Below, piece by piece: positions 7,415-18,103 of a stretch of 64,000 nucleotides of DNA. Location: assembly GCA_949317995.1 (NCBI GenBank), contig OX439041.1:45555269-45619268 (forward strand), given 5' to 3'. The notes below the pieces were generated by a model that was given only the letters and a program-made list of their open reading frames with translations, was not told the DNA's origin and ran no database searches. A program made the position numbers and the translations under genes. Source of the stretch: Acholoe squamosa. Its lineage: Eukaryota > Annelida > Polychaeta > Phyllodocida > Polynoidae. Within the stretch, counting starts at the first letter, position 1. Every line of letters starts with the position of its first letter.

Positions 7415-10400
7415 TTACTGAGTAGGGTTTAATCTAGGGCTTTTCCTGATTTTAACCTTTACTACAGGAACGAGTGTTGAGCCTCGGGGCGGGTTACTAT
7501 CACCCCCTCCTAGCCCGCCGTCCTTTGATGTGGCCGGGCCGACCGGGCTATTAACCCGTTTCCGTCGGCGTCTGCCCCCCATCACTTGTGACGGTGTGGA
7601 TGCAGGAGCCAGAGTGTTTGCTCTGGGTTTCCTTTCATCCTCGACACTCGCTGACCGTTCCTTTGATGAGCCTTGGCGCTTAAGCCTCGCTCGAGTCATA
7701 GGTCCGGACTGGAGTGACTGATCTTTCACTTCAATCGAAACGTTTCGATGTGAAGTTTGTTCAGTCGTTCGCACCTTCGAGGGGGGGTCGGGCTTCCGAC
7801 ATCCCTTCAAAGGCTGTTTAGATGTTTTCGACTTATCTCGACGGGCCGGTCGACCACGGCGCCGCTTTGATGGTTTACTGGCATCCAACACCTCCACCTC
7901 GCTCAGTTTTCGAGCTTTTTGCTGTCGTTTTCGATGACCCTGCTTAGTTTGTTCTTTAGACTGGACTTCCGGCCGCGACCTTTCGACCTCTATTTCGACC
8001 TGTCCAGAAACAGACTTAGCCCTTTTCGTAGCCTTACGAGAAGGTGAATCATCATCAAGTTGTGGTTGCAACAACTCGACAGTTTGTGATAGTTCTACGC
8101 CCAACCACCGGCGCACTCTATCAACATTGCTCTTTTGCAACCGTCCGCGGGATGATCGAAGTAATAATGTCGACTCAGAGAGGACAGAATCTACAACGAA
8201 CGGCCCATCCCAGTTGGGGGCAAGCTTCATAGCTGCCTGGGGGGTGTGGTACCTCACCACCTGTTCACCAACTGAGTATCTTCTCTGCTTTAGCCCATAG
8301 TCATACCCGACCTTCTGGCGTTCCGCAGATTTACCTAAGTTTTCCCTTACCATGCTATAACTCTCCCTCAATCGGTCACGAAGTTGTTCCACGAAGGTGA
8401 CGGAACAAGGGACTTCGAGTGGGTTCTCGATTGAGCCGAAAATCACATCCGCTGGCATGAGAATTTCTTCCCCGAATACCATCATATTTGGACTGCATCC
8501 AGTAGAACTGTGCTCAGAGCTGTTATATGCGGACACCACATATTTAGCCTGTTCATCCCAGTCGTCCATATGTTTGTCTACCAACATAGTCAGACTCTGA
8601 ATCAACGTTCTATTGAACCTTTCCACCTGACCATCACTCTGTGGTCTGTATGGATTGGTTCTCTGTTTTACAATCGTCAAATATTCACACATCTCAGAGA
8701 AGAGTCGAGACTCAAACTCTCGACCTTGGTCGGAATGCAGAAGCAACGGGACTCCAAAGGTCAAAACCCATTCGTTCACTAAGGCCTCTGCACAGGTCTC
8801 TGCCGTGTGATTTGGTAGGGGAATAGCGCGTACATACTTGGTGAAGTAATCCTGGATTACTAACATGCAAGTATTCTTGTTTGGCGTGGGTGCAAATCCC
8901 GAGATGATATCCATAGCTATCCTCCCGAATCTCACCCCGAACAACTCTTGGTGCAGAGGAGACTTACCCATGCCCTCGCCGGGCTTTACCAGGCAACAGG
9001 TAGGACAGTGTCGAACCCAACGACCTATGTCCTTTCCCATCCCGGGCCAGTAATATCTCCTTTTCACTTTTTCGAGCGTTCGTTTACGACCAAAATGTGC
9101 CGCTGTTCGGTGTCCGTGGCAAAAGGAGAGTACCTCACCCCTCAGTTGGCGTGGTACAACTACTTGAATCGTGCGCCTAGCTCGACCCGCCTCGACTTTC
9201 CAGCGACACAACAAGCCTTCACGGAAGGTTAGTAGAGGCCATTGCCCTACTAATTTCCGTACCTCGGCGCTCTCGATCGATACATCAGGCCTAGTGGGTT
9301 TAGCCCCCTTAACTAGCCATTCAGCAACTCGTTTGATGTCAGCGTCCGCTTTCTGAGCATCAATGAGTTCATTGAGAGACCAAAATGCAACACCCACCCG
9401 GCTGTCTACTAAACCACTTACAGCTGCCAAAACAGCATTATGACTGCCGCAGTCTGTGCAATCCGACCTCTGGCATAGCCGCACAGGGATACGACTAAGG
9501 CCATCGGCGTTTAGATGCTTGGCCCCACTTCGATGTTCGATCTTAGAGTTTTCGAGACCGAACTCCGAAAGGTGGGCCAGCCACCTACCCATCATTCCCT
9601 CAGCCTCTTTGAAATTTAGGAGCCATTTCAAAGACGAATGATCGGTGCGGATAGTGAAGTTACCACCATAAAGGTAGTGCCTAAACTTCCTGGTGTACAC
9701 GACAACTGCCAACAGTTCCCTTTTGGTAGTGCAGTAGTTTCGTTGTGTTTTACTTAGAGTGTTGCTGGCAAATGAGATCGGGACCTCCATTCCATCCTGC
9801 ACCTGGGATAGAACAGCCCCGATCGCTGTGTTGCTAGCGTCAGTGTCCAAGATAAAACGACCGTCGGGTGTGGGGAATCGAAGTACAGGTGTCTCCCTGA
9901 AACTTCGTTTTAACTCGACAAAAGCATGTTCGGCTTTCTCCGTCCACGCGAATGCCTCGTAACGACCTCTACTACCTTTAGGTTTTTGGATCACTAAGTC
10001 CTGCAAAGGACTCACGAGTTCTGCGAACCCCGGGATGAACTCTCGGTAGTAGGAACAAAAACCAATGAAGGATCGGATTTCCTTCACTGTAGTGGGCCTA
10101 GCCCAAGTCATTACATCGCTAATTTTCCCCGGGTTGGCTTCTATACCCTGTTCAGACACGATTCGGCCCAGGTACTCGACTGAAGTCCTAAAAAGTTGAC
10201 ATTTTTTAGGTTTCAACTTCAGTCCCCATGCCCGAATCCTGTTGAAGACTTCTGCCAGATTCGCCATTGCTTCATCCGTCGTTTTGCCGAAGACGATGAT
10301 ATCATCGAGGTAAACCAGGCAACTTTTACCTAGCAAACCTCTCAACATCTCCATCATTCGCTCGAATGTGGCGGGGGCGTTACACAAACCAAACGCCATG

Positions 10401-11908
10401 CGATCGAACTCGTAGAGCCCCCTCTGGTAGGAAAAAGCGGTTTTCTCGACGTCGTCGGGATTCATCCCGATCTGCCAATATCCAGATTGGAGATCGAGAC
10501 AACTAAACCACTTGTTTCCTCCTAGGGCATCCAAGGATTCGTCGATGCGCGGGAGGGGGTAAGCATTTTTCTTAGTCACTCCATTCAGACATCGATAATC
10601 GACGCAGAATCTCATGGTCCCATCCTTCTTCGTCACCATCTGGACGGGACTGGACCAGGGACTAGTACTTGGCCTAACCACCCCCGTATCCAACATCTCC
10701 TTAAGTTGTTCATCCGCCGCAGCCTTCTTGCTGAGCGGAATCCTTCTATAAGGGACTCGGATAGGTTGTGCGTCACCCGTGTCGATGTTATGCAGACATC
10801 GATCGGTGCGCCCTAACGGCTCATCTGGGGATTTAAAGACATCCACATGCTTACGTAGTAAGGCGGACAGCTTCAGTCTTTCCTCTGGCTGGGTCAGGTG
10901 GGTGTCGCCATACATGTCTAACAGCCAGGTAGGGAGCTCCCCCGTGTGGGTGCTCGCGATTTCTGCCGTCTCGATGTCTGCAGCTTCTTGCTCGAGACGC
11001 ATCATCACGGATCCTACCTCCGGTGACGAGAGTTCACCGTTTCTGTCAGCATACTGTATAGTACCGACCACCTGGCCTTTCTCCAGGACAATGTCTCGAT
11101 TCAGTGGATTACAGACGGGAAACACTGTTCGACGAACATTGCTGACAAGGGCAGCCTCACCAACCAACCCAAAACATCTCAGAGTGTTCAGGTCGGGTTC
11201 GACTATGCCCTGTCGGTCTCTTTCCAGACCTTCGGATTTTACCAAGACATCGCACTGATGTCTGGCAGGTATCCTAGTGGTCTGTGCTACTGAGGCTATC
11301 GATGACACTCTCTTCAGTTTACACTGATGGTGCTCTTCTACCGGCTCGGTCATGACCAATTGACCCGTCCTTGGGTTCAGGATCATACCGTATAATGCCG
11401 CGAAGTCGAGCCCCAGAATGCCATCGTCAGCCACATCGGCCACTATTGGGCTAAACACATAGTGGGTCGATGCGACCTTAAGAGGTAGAACCAATCGACC
11501 ATAGGTCCGCATTTCGGCTCCAGACGCAGTGCACGCCGTTATTCCCTCGTAGAGATTATCTGACGGCACCACTAACGTTTTCGCGAGTTCTCGAGAGACA
11601 ATGGTGTGGCTGGCACCAGTATCTATCAGGAAGTCCAGAGAACGCCCTCGAATCTCTGCAGACAGGTACCATCGTTTCCCCGACAAGGGGGCGGTTCCTG
11701 CTAGCATTCTCAACCCTACGTCAGTACTCAGATCGATCCCCCTCCTCTTCAGAAAAGAGAGACAGGGATCATCTGAGGGAAGCTCTGTTGCGCAGACTCT
11801 GGCCAGCTGCCGCATCAGGGCTTCTCTCCCGGCGTCGACTTTCACTTTCGATCCAGTCGAACCCTCGACCTCGGAGTTCGGGCTGCCAGCGCCCTGTTCC
11901 TTGGCCAT
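7415..11908 (-). CDS. pol: Ty3/gypsy Pol: protease, reverse transcriptase, RNase H, integrase
   Basis: The 1497-residue frame is counted from its first Met. It stays open upstream across the gag stop to 12124, so it is probably expressed as a Gag-Pol fusion by -1 frameshifting. An aspartic protease DTGAS lies at residues 96-100. The RT has its YLDD catalytic box at ~532-535. RNase H begins near 687 (DTDAS). The integrase has an HHCC zinc finger (~930-970) and D, D, E at about 1000, 1058 and 1092. After residue ~1270 the tail is very basic and contains a KRRRGRPARR block that resembles an AT-hook. All key residues are present, so the enzyme set looks intact. Confidence 0.95.
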   Translation of the reverse strand: MAKEQGAGSPNSEVEGSTGSKVKVDAGREALMRQLARVCATELPSDDPCLSFLKRRGIDLSTDVGLRMLAGTAPLSGKRWYLSAEIRGRSLDFLIDTGASHTIVSRELAKTLVVPSDNLYEGITACTASGAEMRTYGRLVLPLKVASTHYVFSPIVADVADDGILGLDFAALYGMILNPRTGQLVMTEPVEEHHQCKLKRVSSIASVAQTTRIPARHQCDVLVKSEGLERDRQGIVEPDLNTLRCFGLVGEAALVSNVRRTVFPVCNPLNRDIVLEKGQVVGTIQYADRNGELSSPEVGSVMMRLEQEAADIETAEIASTHTGELPTWLLDMYGDTHLTQPEERLKLSALLRKHVDVFKSPDEPLGRTDRCLHNIDTGDAQPIRVPYRRIPLSKKAAADEQLKEMLDTGVVRPSTSPWSSPVQMVTKKDGTMRFCVDYRCLNGVTKKNAYPLPRIDESLDALGGNKWFSCLDLQSGYWQIGMNPDDVEKTAFSYQRGLYEFDRMAFGLCNAPATFERMMEMLRGLLGKSCLVYLDDIIVFGKTTDEAMANLAEVFNRIRAWGLKLKPKKCQLFRTSVEYLGRIVSEQGIEANPGKISDVMTWARPTTVKEIRSFIGFCSYYREFIPGFAELVSPLQDLVIQKPKGSRGRYEAFAWTEKAEHAFVELKRSFRETPVLRFPTPDGRFILDTDASNTAIGAVLSQVQDGMEVPISFASNTLSKTQRNYCTTKRELLAVVVYTRKFRHYLYGGNFTIRTDHSSLKWLLNFKEAEGMMGRWLAHLSEFGLENSKIEHRSGAKHLNADGLSRIPVRLCQRSDCTDCGSHNAVLAAVSGLVDSRVGVAFWSLNELIDAQKADADIKRVAEWLVKGAKPTRPDVSIESAEVRKLVGQWPLLTFREGLLCRWKVEAGRARRTIQVVVPRQLRGEVLSFCHGHRTAAHFGRKRTLEKVKRRYYWPGMGKDIGRWVRHCPTCCLVKPGEGMGKSPLHQELFGVRFGRIAMDIISGFAPTPNKNTCMLVIQDYFTKYVRAIPLPNHTAETCAEALVNEWVLTFGVPLLLHSDQGREFESRLFSEMCEYLTIVKQRTNPYRPQSDGQVERFNRTLIQSLTMLVDKHMDDWDEQAKYVVSAYNSSEHSSTGCSPNMMVFGEEILMPADVIFGSIENPLEVPCSVTFVEQLRDRLRESYSMVRENLGKSAERQKVGYDYGLKQRRYSVGEQVVRYHTPQAAMKLAPNWDGPFVVDSVLSESTLLLRSSRGRLQKSNVDRVRRWLGVELSQTVELLQPQLDDDSPSRKATKRAKSVSGQVEIEVERSRPEVQSKEQTKQGHRKRQQKARKLSEVEVLDASKPSKRRRGRPARRDKSKTSKQPLKGCRKPDPPSKVRTTEQTSHRNVSIEVKDQSLQSGPMTRARLKRQGSSKERSASVEDERKPRANTLAPASTPSQVMGGRRRRKRVNSPVGPATSKDGGLGGGDSNPPRGSTLVPVVKVKIRKSPRLNPTQ

Positions 11909-12108
11909 TGAGGCTTTTTCTACACCGACATCTTCGGAACCCGACCGGTGATCAACCGGTGCCGCTGTGGTAAAGGGCTGGGACGGCCCTACCGGGACCT
12001 TACCTAGTTCCCTCGAATCTACTGTCGTCTGATCAGGAGTGCCAGAGGTGCTGATACCTTGGCTTTTCGATGGTCGGGCAGCTCGATTGCCACGTCGAGC
12101 CGCCCGCC

Positions 12109-12124
12109 TCAGTTTTCCGCCGCG
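12109..12124 (-). promoter_or_regulatory. gag/pol overlap with candidate -1 frameshift site
   Basis: The pol frame opens after a stop at 12127-12125 and gag stops at 12111-12109, so any shift must occur in this 16-nt window. It contains GGAAAAC (12118-12112), read in gag as G GAA AAC directly before TGA. The last codon can re-pair as AAA after slipping back. It is not a canonical X XXY YYZ heptamer. Confidence 0.55.
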
Positions 12125-14877
12125 TCAGGTGGTAGTCCTTTAATCGGCTCGGGGCAAGTTCGTGCGAAATGCCCCTGCTTCTTGCAGTTCCAACACTTGG
12201 CGTCGGACGGAGGGGTACTCGGCTTCTCTGAGCTAGTACCAGGGACATCCCCTCCCTCGATAACCCTGAGTAAATTCTTCAATTGACTCAGCGAGAAGGT
12301 CTGCTCCTGTACCTTGGGTTTGGAGGCCTTGTTTGGTGTTTTCGATTTACCAGCGGATTTCTGACCTTTCTTAGTCTTACTCCCCGCCCCGGGCTTCGAG
12401 TATGAGGAGACTTCGCCCTGTCCTTCCTTAACCAAAGCGGCGTCGGCCAACGCCGACAATGCATTTGTCGAGGTAGGATTCACCAACTTCGGCAGGAGTT
12501 GTCGTTTCCGCAACAACTCGTCTGCCAAGTCCATGAGATCCTTTAGGGACATGTAAGTACGCCACTCCCGAAGAACGTCTTGTTGTAAATCAACGTCATA
12601 CAATCCTCCTATGAACAACTGGTTGACTTTGGTTATGAGCCATTCAACCGAGAAGTCCACACCTGGATAGGCATCGCCGGCAAGACGTCTCAAAGCAAAG
12701 CCATAGGCTCTAATGCTTTCGTTCTTGCCTTGGCGTCTCTTCTCCATTGTAACAATGGGGTCTTGAAGGCTAGAAGTCATGGCTTCCGTTACCATGTCGA
12801 CCAGTCCCTCCAAAGTCCCATCTCCATGCTCCTCCCATAGCCACACAGTATCAGCTGCAGGGCCATTCTGGAGTAACATGAGGAGTTGAGCTAATGCCAT
12901 ACTCGAGGTCCATACATTTACTCGACGGACGTGATTGAATCCGTGGTACCAACGGAGCCAATCGTCCTTCCATGTAAATGGAGGGCACTCGACTGACCTA
13001 GTTCGGGCTGGTTCATGCCCGATAGAGGTATTTTCAAACATTCTGCTTGATCTCCTGACCTGATCAAGGGCGAATGTTGTGCCTCTTCTAGGTATTTGAT
13101 GGTCCATCCCCATGTTTCTCATAGTCGTGTCTGCACGACTGTGATTCATCCCCCAGGGATTACCAGAATCGGCATCACTCAACCGCGAAGCCTCGAATCT
13201 GATATCCCTATATTTGGGTGGATCAACATGTTGTTGGGTCGTGATAGGGGTCGAGAACTGCCCGATCACTTCACTTAGACCATCGGTGCGCGGCATTGAA
13301 GGAACTGGTTGGGTCCGGCGCGACCTCGAATCCACTTTCGAGATGTCGTCGATTGCTCCCACCATTCTATCTATCTCCGCCTGCTGTTTTGAACGTTCCG
13401 CCTGTCTTAATTCCGACACTAGGAATTCCAGGCGGGCATGTTCGGGTTTCGAGAGATCTCGTTGCTCGCTGATGGCAAAGAGTTGCTTGGCCTCCTTCAT
13501 GGCATGGTCAAGCCACTCTCTGTAGTCAGGGTTTTCGACTAGATCCCCTTGAGTAGCAACTCTAGTAGTGCTGCATTCACTACTTTGTTGCTTATCTCGA
13601 AGTCTAGCGGTACGCAATTTCGATTCCGTCTGCTCCTTCAGACGTTCTTCGAGTGCGAGTTCATCACGAACTTCTTTATTCACCCTGGCTTCATCAGCCT
13701 TTCTGCGAGACAATATCTCTCGTCGGAGCTCATCGATTTCACCACGTATGGCTCCCAAAGTGTCCGAATCCTTCTGATCTTTCAGTGACTGGGCTACTAG
13801 GGATTCAGACTTCAAGGAATTAAGCTCGGCCTCATGCCTCGCTTTTTGTTCCATTAAGACCTGATATTCCGCCATTTTGTTTGCGTGTTCGATTCGTTCC
13901 TCACAGCGACGACGCATTTCTGCCTCGTCCCTGGCTCGAGCATCCTCGTCAGCTTGCATCTGACAGAGTAACGACTCCCGTTCCTGACGTAGCTGTTTCA
14001 CCTGCTTTTCATAAGCCGTTAGGTGCTCAGCTACTTCTTCAGTATGCTCGGCTGATTGTTGGTTCAATTTATGCCACAACTCTTGCAGTTGTTCCTCCAA
14101 CATAGTCTTTTCTACTTCTTGTAGTTTCAACTTATGTTTAAGGGACGTCTGCTCGTGCTGGGCATCCCGAAAATCGTTTCGAGCTCTCTCGACACATTCT
14201 CGGCGGCTTGTAGCAAGGCGATCGATCTTTGCTTTTAGCGATTGACAATCCATTGCTGTCAACCGACTACGCTCGATCTCTGACTTCGTTGCAAGCAAGG
14301 ACTCCTTTTCGCTAGAGAGCTGCTTGACCTTCTCCTGAAGATCAGTAAGTTCTCTATTTGCGATCTGAGTCTTGTTCGAAGCCTCTAACGCCTGCTGCCT
14401 AAGCTGTTCCAATTTCAGCTCTATTTCTGTACTCTTCTCCTGAGCTTTCATGGTGTTACTTGCGAGAGCATCCAACTGTTGGCGACCCTGGCGCAGTTGG
14501 CGTTGCTGCTCTTGTAGCAACTCCTCGTTGAGCCCCCTGCCACTGTCAATACTTCCTTGTATCGACACGGGCGAGGGACCCTCGAAGGACCAACTGCCAA
14601 GGCCCATTGGAGTTCCCACGGGCGAGGCTGATTTTTCTACATAGGACAAACTCTGTGTCCTCAAGAAGTTCTCAGCCGCCGGAGAGAGTTGAGTCGATAC
14701 TCGCCAATTGAGTAGCCGGCTCCTTTGATACAGGCCCAACGGGTCAGACGATGGGCCTAATATCAGGGTGTGGTTCAAACCACCACCAATTAGTGGATCA
14801 TTCATATCCACTAACGGGCCTGTAGTCACTTGATGTTGATGATTGGGGTCATCACCTTCATCCAAGTGACCCTGCAT
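12109..14877 (-). CDS. gag: Ty3/gypsy Gag with a long coiled coil and CCHC knuckle
   Basis: This 922-aa structural protein begins 136 nt after the 5' LTR. Residues ~130-480 form an extended Gln/Glu/Arg/Leu-rich coiled coil, far longer than in usual Ty3/gypsy Gag (often 300-450 aa in total). Residues ~640-800 contain the capsid-like region (WKDDWLRWYHGF, then WLWEEHGDGT). A single zinc knuckle CWNCKKQGHFARTC lies near residue 894, ahead of the stop at 12111-12109. The knuckle binds element RNA. The pol frame overlaps the last 16 nt in the -1 phase. No internal breaks are visible. Confidence 0.93.
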   Translation of the reverse strand: MQGHLDEGDDPNHQHQVTTGPLVDMNDPLIGGGLNHTLILGPSSDPLGLYQRSRLLNWRVSTQLSPAAENFLRTQSLSYVEKSASPVGTPMGLGSWSFEGPSPVSIQGSIDSGRGLNEELLQEQQRQLRQGRQQLDALASNTMKAQEKSTEIELKLEQLRQQALEASNKTQIANRELTDLQEKVKQLSSEKESLLATKSEIERSRLTAMDCQSLKAKIDRLATSRRECVERARNDFRDAQHEQTSLKHKLKLQEVEKTMLEEQLQELWHKLNQQSAEHTEEVAEHLTAYEKQVKQLRQERESLLCQMQADEDARARDEAEMRRRCEERIEHANKMAEYQVLMEQKARHEAELNSLKSESLVAQSLKDQKDSDTLGAIRGEIDELRREILSRRKADEARVNKEVRDELALEERLKEQTESKLRTARLRDKQQSSECSTTRVATQGDLVENPDYREWLDHAMKEAKQLFAISEQRDLSKPEHARLEFLVSELRQAERSKQQAEIDRMVGAIDDISKVDSRSRRTQPVPSMPRTDGLSEVIGQFSTPITTQQHVDPPKYRDIRFEASRLSDADSGNPWGMNHSRADTTMRNMGMDHQIPRRGTTFALDQVRRSSRMFENTSIGHEPARTRSVECPPFTWKDDWLRWYHGFNHVRRVNVWTSSMALAQLLMLLQNGPAADTVWLWEEHGDGTLEGLVDMVTEAMTSSLQDPIVTMEKRRQGKNESIRAYGFALRRLAGDAYPGVDFSVEWLITKVNQLFIGGLYDVDLQQDVLREWRTYMSLKDLMDLADELLRKRQLLPKLVNPTSTNALSALADAALVKEGQGEVSSYSKPGAGSKTKKGQKSAGKSKTPNKASKPKVQEQTFSLSQLKNLLRVIEGGDVPGTSSEKPSTPPSDAKCWNCKKQGHFARTCPEPIKGLPPDAAEN

Positions 14878-14995
14878 GTCGAACTTAAGCTCGCAGTACC
14901 TATGCGGACTAAAGTTAACAACTGGTCACGGCACCAGTGTAGCGTTCTACCCCTCGATGTTATATCGAATCTTTCGATAAACAACGAAGAACAAC

Positions 14996-15013
14996 TATTC
15001 AGGTTCCAGTTAA
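14996..15013 (-). other. Candidate primer-binding site of the Ty3/gypsy element
   Basis: Going inward from the 5' LTR end the minus strand reads TTAAC then TGGAACCTGAATAG. The TGG matches a tRNA CCA end. I cannot name the primer tRNA. Confidence 0.5.
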
Positions 15014-15405
15014 AACTTTATTGTCTAATAACACATAGGCATCAGCCGTTCTCGATCACAGTTACAGGTGGCAAAGTTTGAACTCTATTGCAGGTTCGAC
15101 ACTAGGCCTTCTAGTGTCTAGAGTTAATATTCCACATGAACCCCCTCTGTGCAGTAGCACAGAGGAGTATTAGAATATGGTAGCCGGGCAGCCGCCGACC
15201 ATTGCTCACAATGGTCAGTCGGGGCTGGACTGACCCTGAGGAAGGCCGTACAACGGCCTTATATACACCGGAGTCGAGGGCCACGTGACCAAGTGGTGAC
15301 GTAGCGCTGGACTCCAGCGCCCCCAGGCGTCGGGTAATAGAGGTGCTCTCGACGTCGCCCACGAGGACCACGAAGGTACCTCGAAGACGACGCGGGACCA
15401 CCACA
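15014..15405 (-). repeat. 5' LTR of the Ty3/gypsy element (392 bp)
   Basis: Same boundaries and length as the 3' LTR. The TATATAAG box lies at 15265-15258 and the CACGTG E-box just upstream on the minus strand. The outer flank (15406 onward) shares no 4-6-bp direct repeat with the flank at 2505. Confidence 0.92.
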
Positions 15406-16809
15406 ACAGTAAAAGGCATGACCGGGTACTCCCTCGCAGGCGTACCTGTTACCGTGTTAATTGTGTTAATCTTGTCTGTCCTTATCGCAGAAACACCTGT
15501 TGCTGAAGGATAGGACGCCGATAGGGCACCACAGATAAGGTAATAATAGTACAGGTAGTATGTATACGTGCACATTATCTGAATGTTTTCTGTGTCAATT
15601 ACGATAGACCTCCGCATAATACCGCAAGGAAAATTATGGCAGAGCATCTGTTTGATAGTCATCACGATGATAGTGATTTTCTAATAAACTAATGAGTGAT
15701 TTACTTTTTGCGATATCTCGCATAGGTCCCTTCTTATAAAGTTAGTTGGATTCATCTAAAGATTAGAGGGAAGAAAAAAAAACACGCTCCGGGAGTTGGC
15801 CCAAAATGTCCGGCGAAAGAGTGTAAAATTAGAACATGAAATAACTTATGTAGACCACAAACGCTACTGGATATTGTAGCGGTCGTGTGTCCTATATATG
15901 TATCTACCTCTAGATTTTCAGAGAAAAGATTCTGAAGATGACTAATGGAACATGCATCATAGGAGAGGACGCCTCATGGTGAAGCTACCTATGGTCATTT
16001 AACATGTTCCTAACAGGGTAGACAAATTAATTCGGTTTTATAGAGTGACGCGGGAGGGCCTTTCATAATGATTTAAACTGTACCATTTCCATGCATCATC
16101 TTTTTTTTTGCATAGCGTAATTGATTATATGACCATAATACCCATAATCCACTAGCCTCCATAACCAGATTTTATAGAGACTTTGTGTGACTCATGTGCG
16201 TGATAGAAGCCAAGTGGGCTGTGGATTTAATGTAGGCATAGTTAGTTACACAATACAAATATGCAACTAGAACACTAGAACAGGGATGTGATTGTATGGA
16301 ATAACATTAATTCACAAGTGTTCCCCCATCATTATGCATATGGCTTACACCCATAGTCCACTATGCCTCTATCGCCAGATTTTATATGTGATCCATCCTT
16401 ACAAAATGAGAATTATGTGTATGTCATCATAGCCTCCTGGATATGGATAGCATTCTGATATAAATGGCGATATCTGGTAATGACAACAAATGGATTGTTT
16501 CAGTCTGCCATGGTAACCCAAGGTGAAGTTTTCTTAGCTTTGTTTGAATAGGTAACTCCAACAGCTTTCGGAAAATGTAACATATGAATTATATATCAAA
16601 ACAGCATGTTAAGAGATAATATAAAGTATATCATGGTGATAACTATGTGGTAATAATTTGTTTTCCATGAAATTCATTAGTATTGTGACCGGGGCATTTA
16701 TGAGGTATTTTCTCAGTTTGAGGTATTTTCAGCATATATACAAGTGTAATATATCAAATGAAAACTTAAATTGGTATCTTCTTTCTGAATCTGGGGCTCA
16801 GTCATATTT
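15406..16809. other. Intergenic, no gene recognised
   Basis: AT-rich sequence between the gypsy element and the next MITE. A minus-strand open frame at 15406-15665 is continuous with the LTR but has no motif. The first exon of the PhyH-like gene may lie here, but I could not identify it. Confidence 0.5.
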
Positions 16810-17570
16810 GTGACCCATTAAGGTAAAACACCCCTCCGCAGGGGAATTTTAATTCCCCATTTTGCCACCGGGGGCATTAGAGGGGCAAAATTACACTAAA
16901 ATTATCATAAAAATATGTTAAAGGAGGGCTAGCACGGCGATTTTCAACATTGGTACCGATTCAAAAATCGTTCATAAAATCGCGGGACCCAGCACAAAAA
17001 TCACTGCATCCTGATTGGTCAATGGGTGGTCATGTGACTTGCTAACGTGGGTATGTCTTATCCGTGCTGGCCCCCCTTTAAGCTAATTTTTGATGCAGAA
17101 TTAAATGGTCTCATTTACAATGCACCATTTTCAGTAGAAATGGCCAATATTTGGATGGTAACATTTTTCATGAAAAATCAATCTATATGCCTGTTCCTGG
17201 TTGCCATGGCAACCATTCCTATAATCAAAATTTGCAGATTTTGTTGCCAATTTTCAGGGATATTCACCATTAACCTAAAACTGAAAACAGAATTTCCTTC
17301 TAGATCAAAATCTATGATAAAAATCACCATATTGTTATGTATTTTTTATGAAAAAGGCCAATTTATTGTGTTCTTAGACATTATTATGGTTAATAATGTA
17401 TTTAGAGCTTAATCCTTGATTTCAAATATGAATAACGACCCATGTTCAAGGAGGGGTTCTGACATGACTACTGAGGATATTTAAACCAATGATGTCTCAT
17501 TTTAAAGATCTTGAGATGAACTTTGATAACGAATTTCCCTGCAGAGGGGTGCTTTTGCTTGCCTGGTCAC
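16810..17570. mobile_element. MITE-like element, 761 bp, with a 4-bp target duplication ATTT
   Basis: The left end starts GTGACC and continues to AAAACACCCCTCCGCAGGGG. The reverse complement of the right end starts GTGACC and continues to AAAAGCACCCCTCTGCAGGG. ATTT flanks both sides. The interior contains a 121-codon plus-strand frame (17047-17412) without recognisable domains, probably chance. Confidence 0.65.
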
Positions 17571-18103
17571 ATTTTTTCTTCTGCGACGTATCCCTCACAT
17601 TGTAAGGCTGGGTCACACATAAGCTTTGTATGGTTCATGCATGCGTTAGATGCCAAGGGAACTATGGAGTTAAGAGATATAACCATAATTGTCAACTAAT
17701 TTTGACTACTCTGAATCTATGGAACGGTTATAGGTCTACACAGACGCCCACATAAGAATAGGTCATAACCTAGAAACTATAATTATATACATGTGTGTTT
17801 AGGACATTGGTCCTATTTATTACTGTACCACATCCCATCCCCCACTAACCTGTAGCCTGTAGGTCGGAAGGCTAGTATCAAGGATGGATAAGCCTGATGT
17901 CTACCAGTCAGGTAAAGTAGTAGGTAGGTATTCCGAACTCATTAAGGTACAAGGGTCAACAAAGAATTATACAAAAGCTATTAGCCGAAATGTAGACACC
18001 AAAAATCCTTCAAAATTAGTAAAGTGGTGTCCATAATTATTTAATATAAATACCTAACCTCTGAAAGAAAACGATGATTATTGTATGTGTATTTTCTACA
18101 CAG
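17571..18103. other. Intron or upstream region of the PhyH-like gene, nothing recognised
   Basis: AT-rich, no repeat or ORF of note. The upstream exon that should supply one nucleotide to the codon split at 18104 was not found. Confidence 0.5.

Larger units (their letters stand above)
2506..15405 (-). mobile_element. Complete Ty3/gypsy LTR retrotransposon with a third ORF (12.9 kb)
   Basis: Order on the minus strand: 5' LTR (15014-15405), leader with primer site, gag (14877-12109), pol in the -1 frame (to 7415), a 0.9-kb spacer with a candidate promoter, ORF3 (6498-3493), a 3' untranslated stretch, a purine tract, and the 3' LTR (2506-2897). The LTRs have equal length and I count two differences, so the insertion is young. 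The three ORFs have no internal stops. Protease, RT, RNase H and integrase in that order is the Ty3/gypsy arrangement. I do not see a target-site duplication: the flanks read ...ATATC and ACAGT... . Confidence 0.93.

Noticed and set aside
15406..15665. Minus-strand open frame of 184 codons running from flank into the gypsy 5' LTR
   Set aside because: It has no recognisable domain, its C-terminal half is LTR sequence read in a frame that also occurs in the other LTR, and no promoter or splice context supports it.
17047..17412. 121-codon frame within the 761-bp MITE
   Set aside because: No motif, start in unremarkable sequence, and inside a non-autonomous element.
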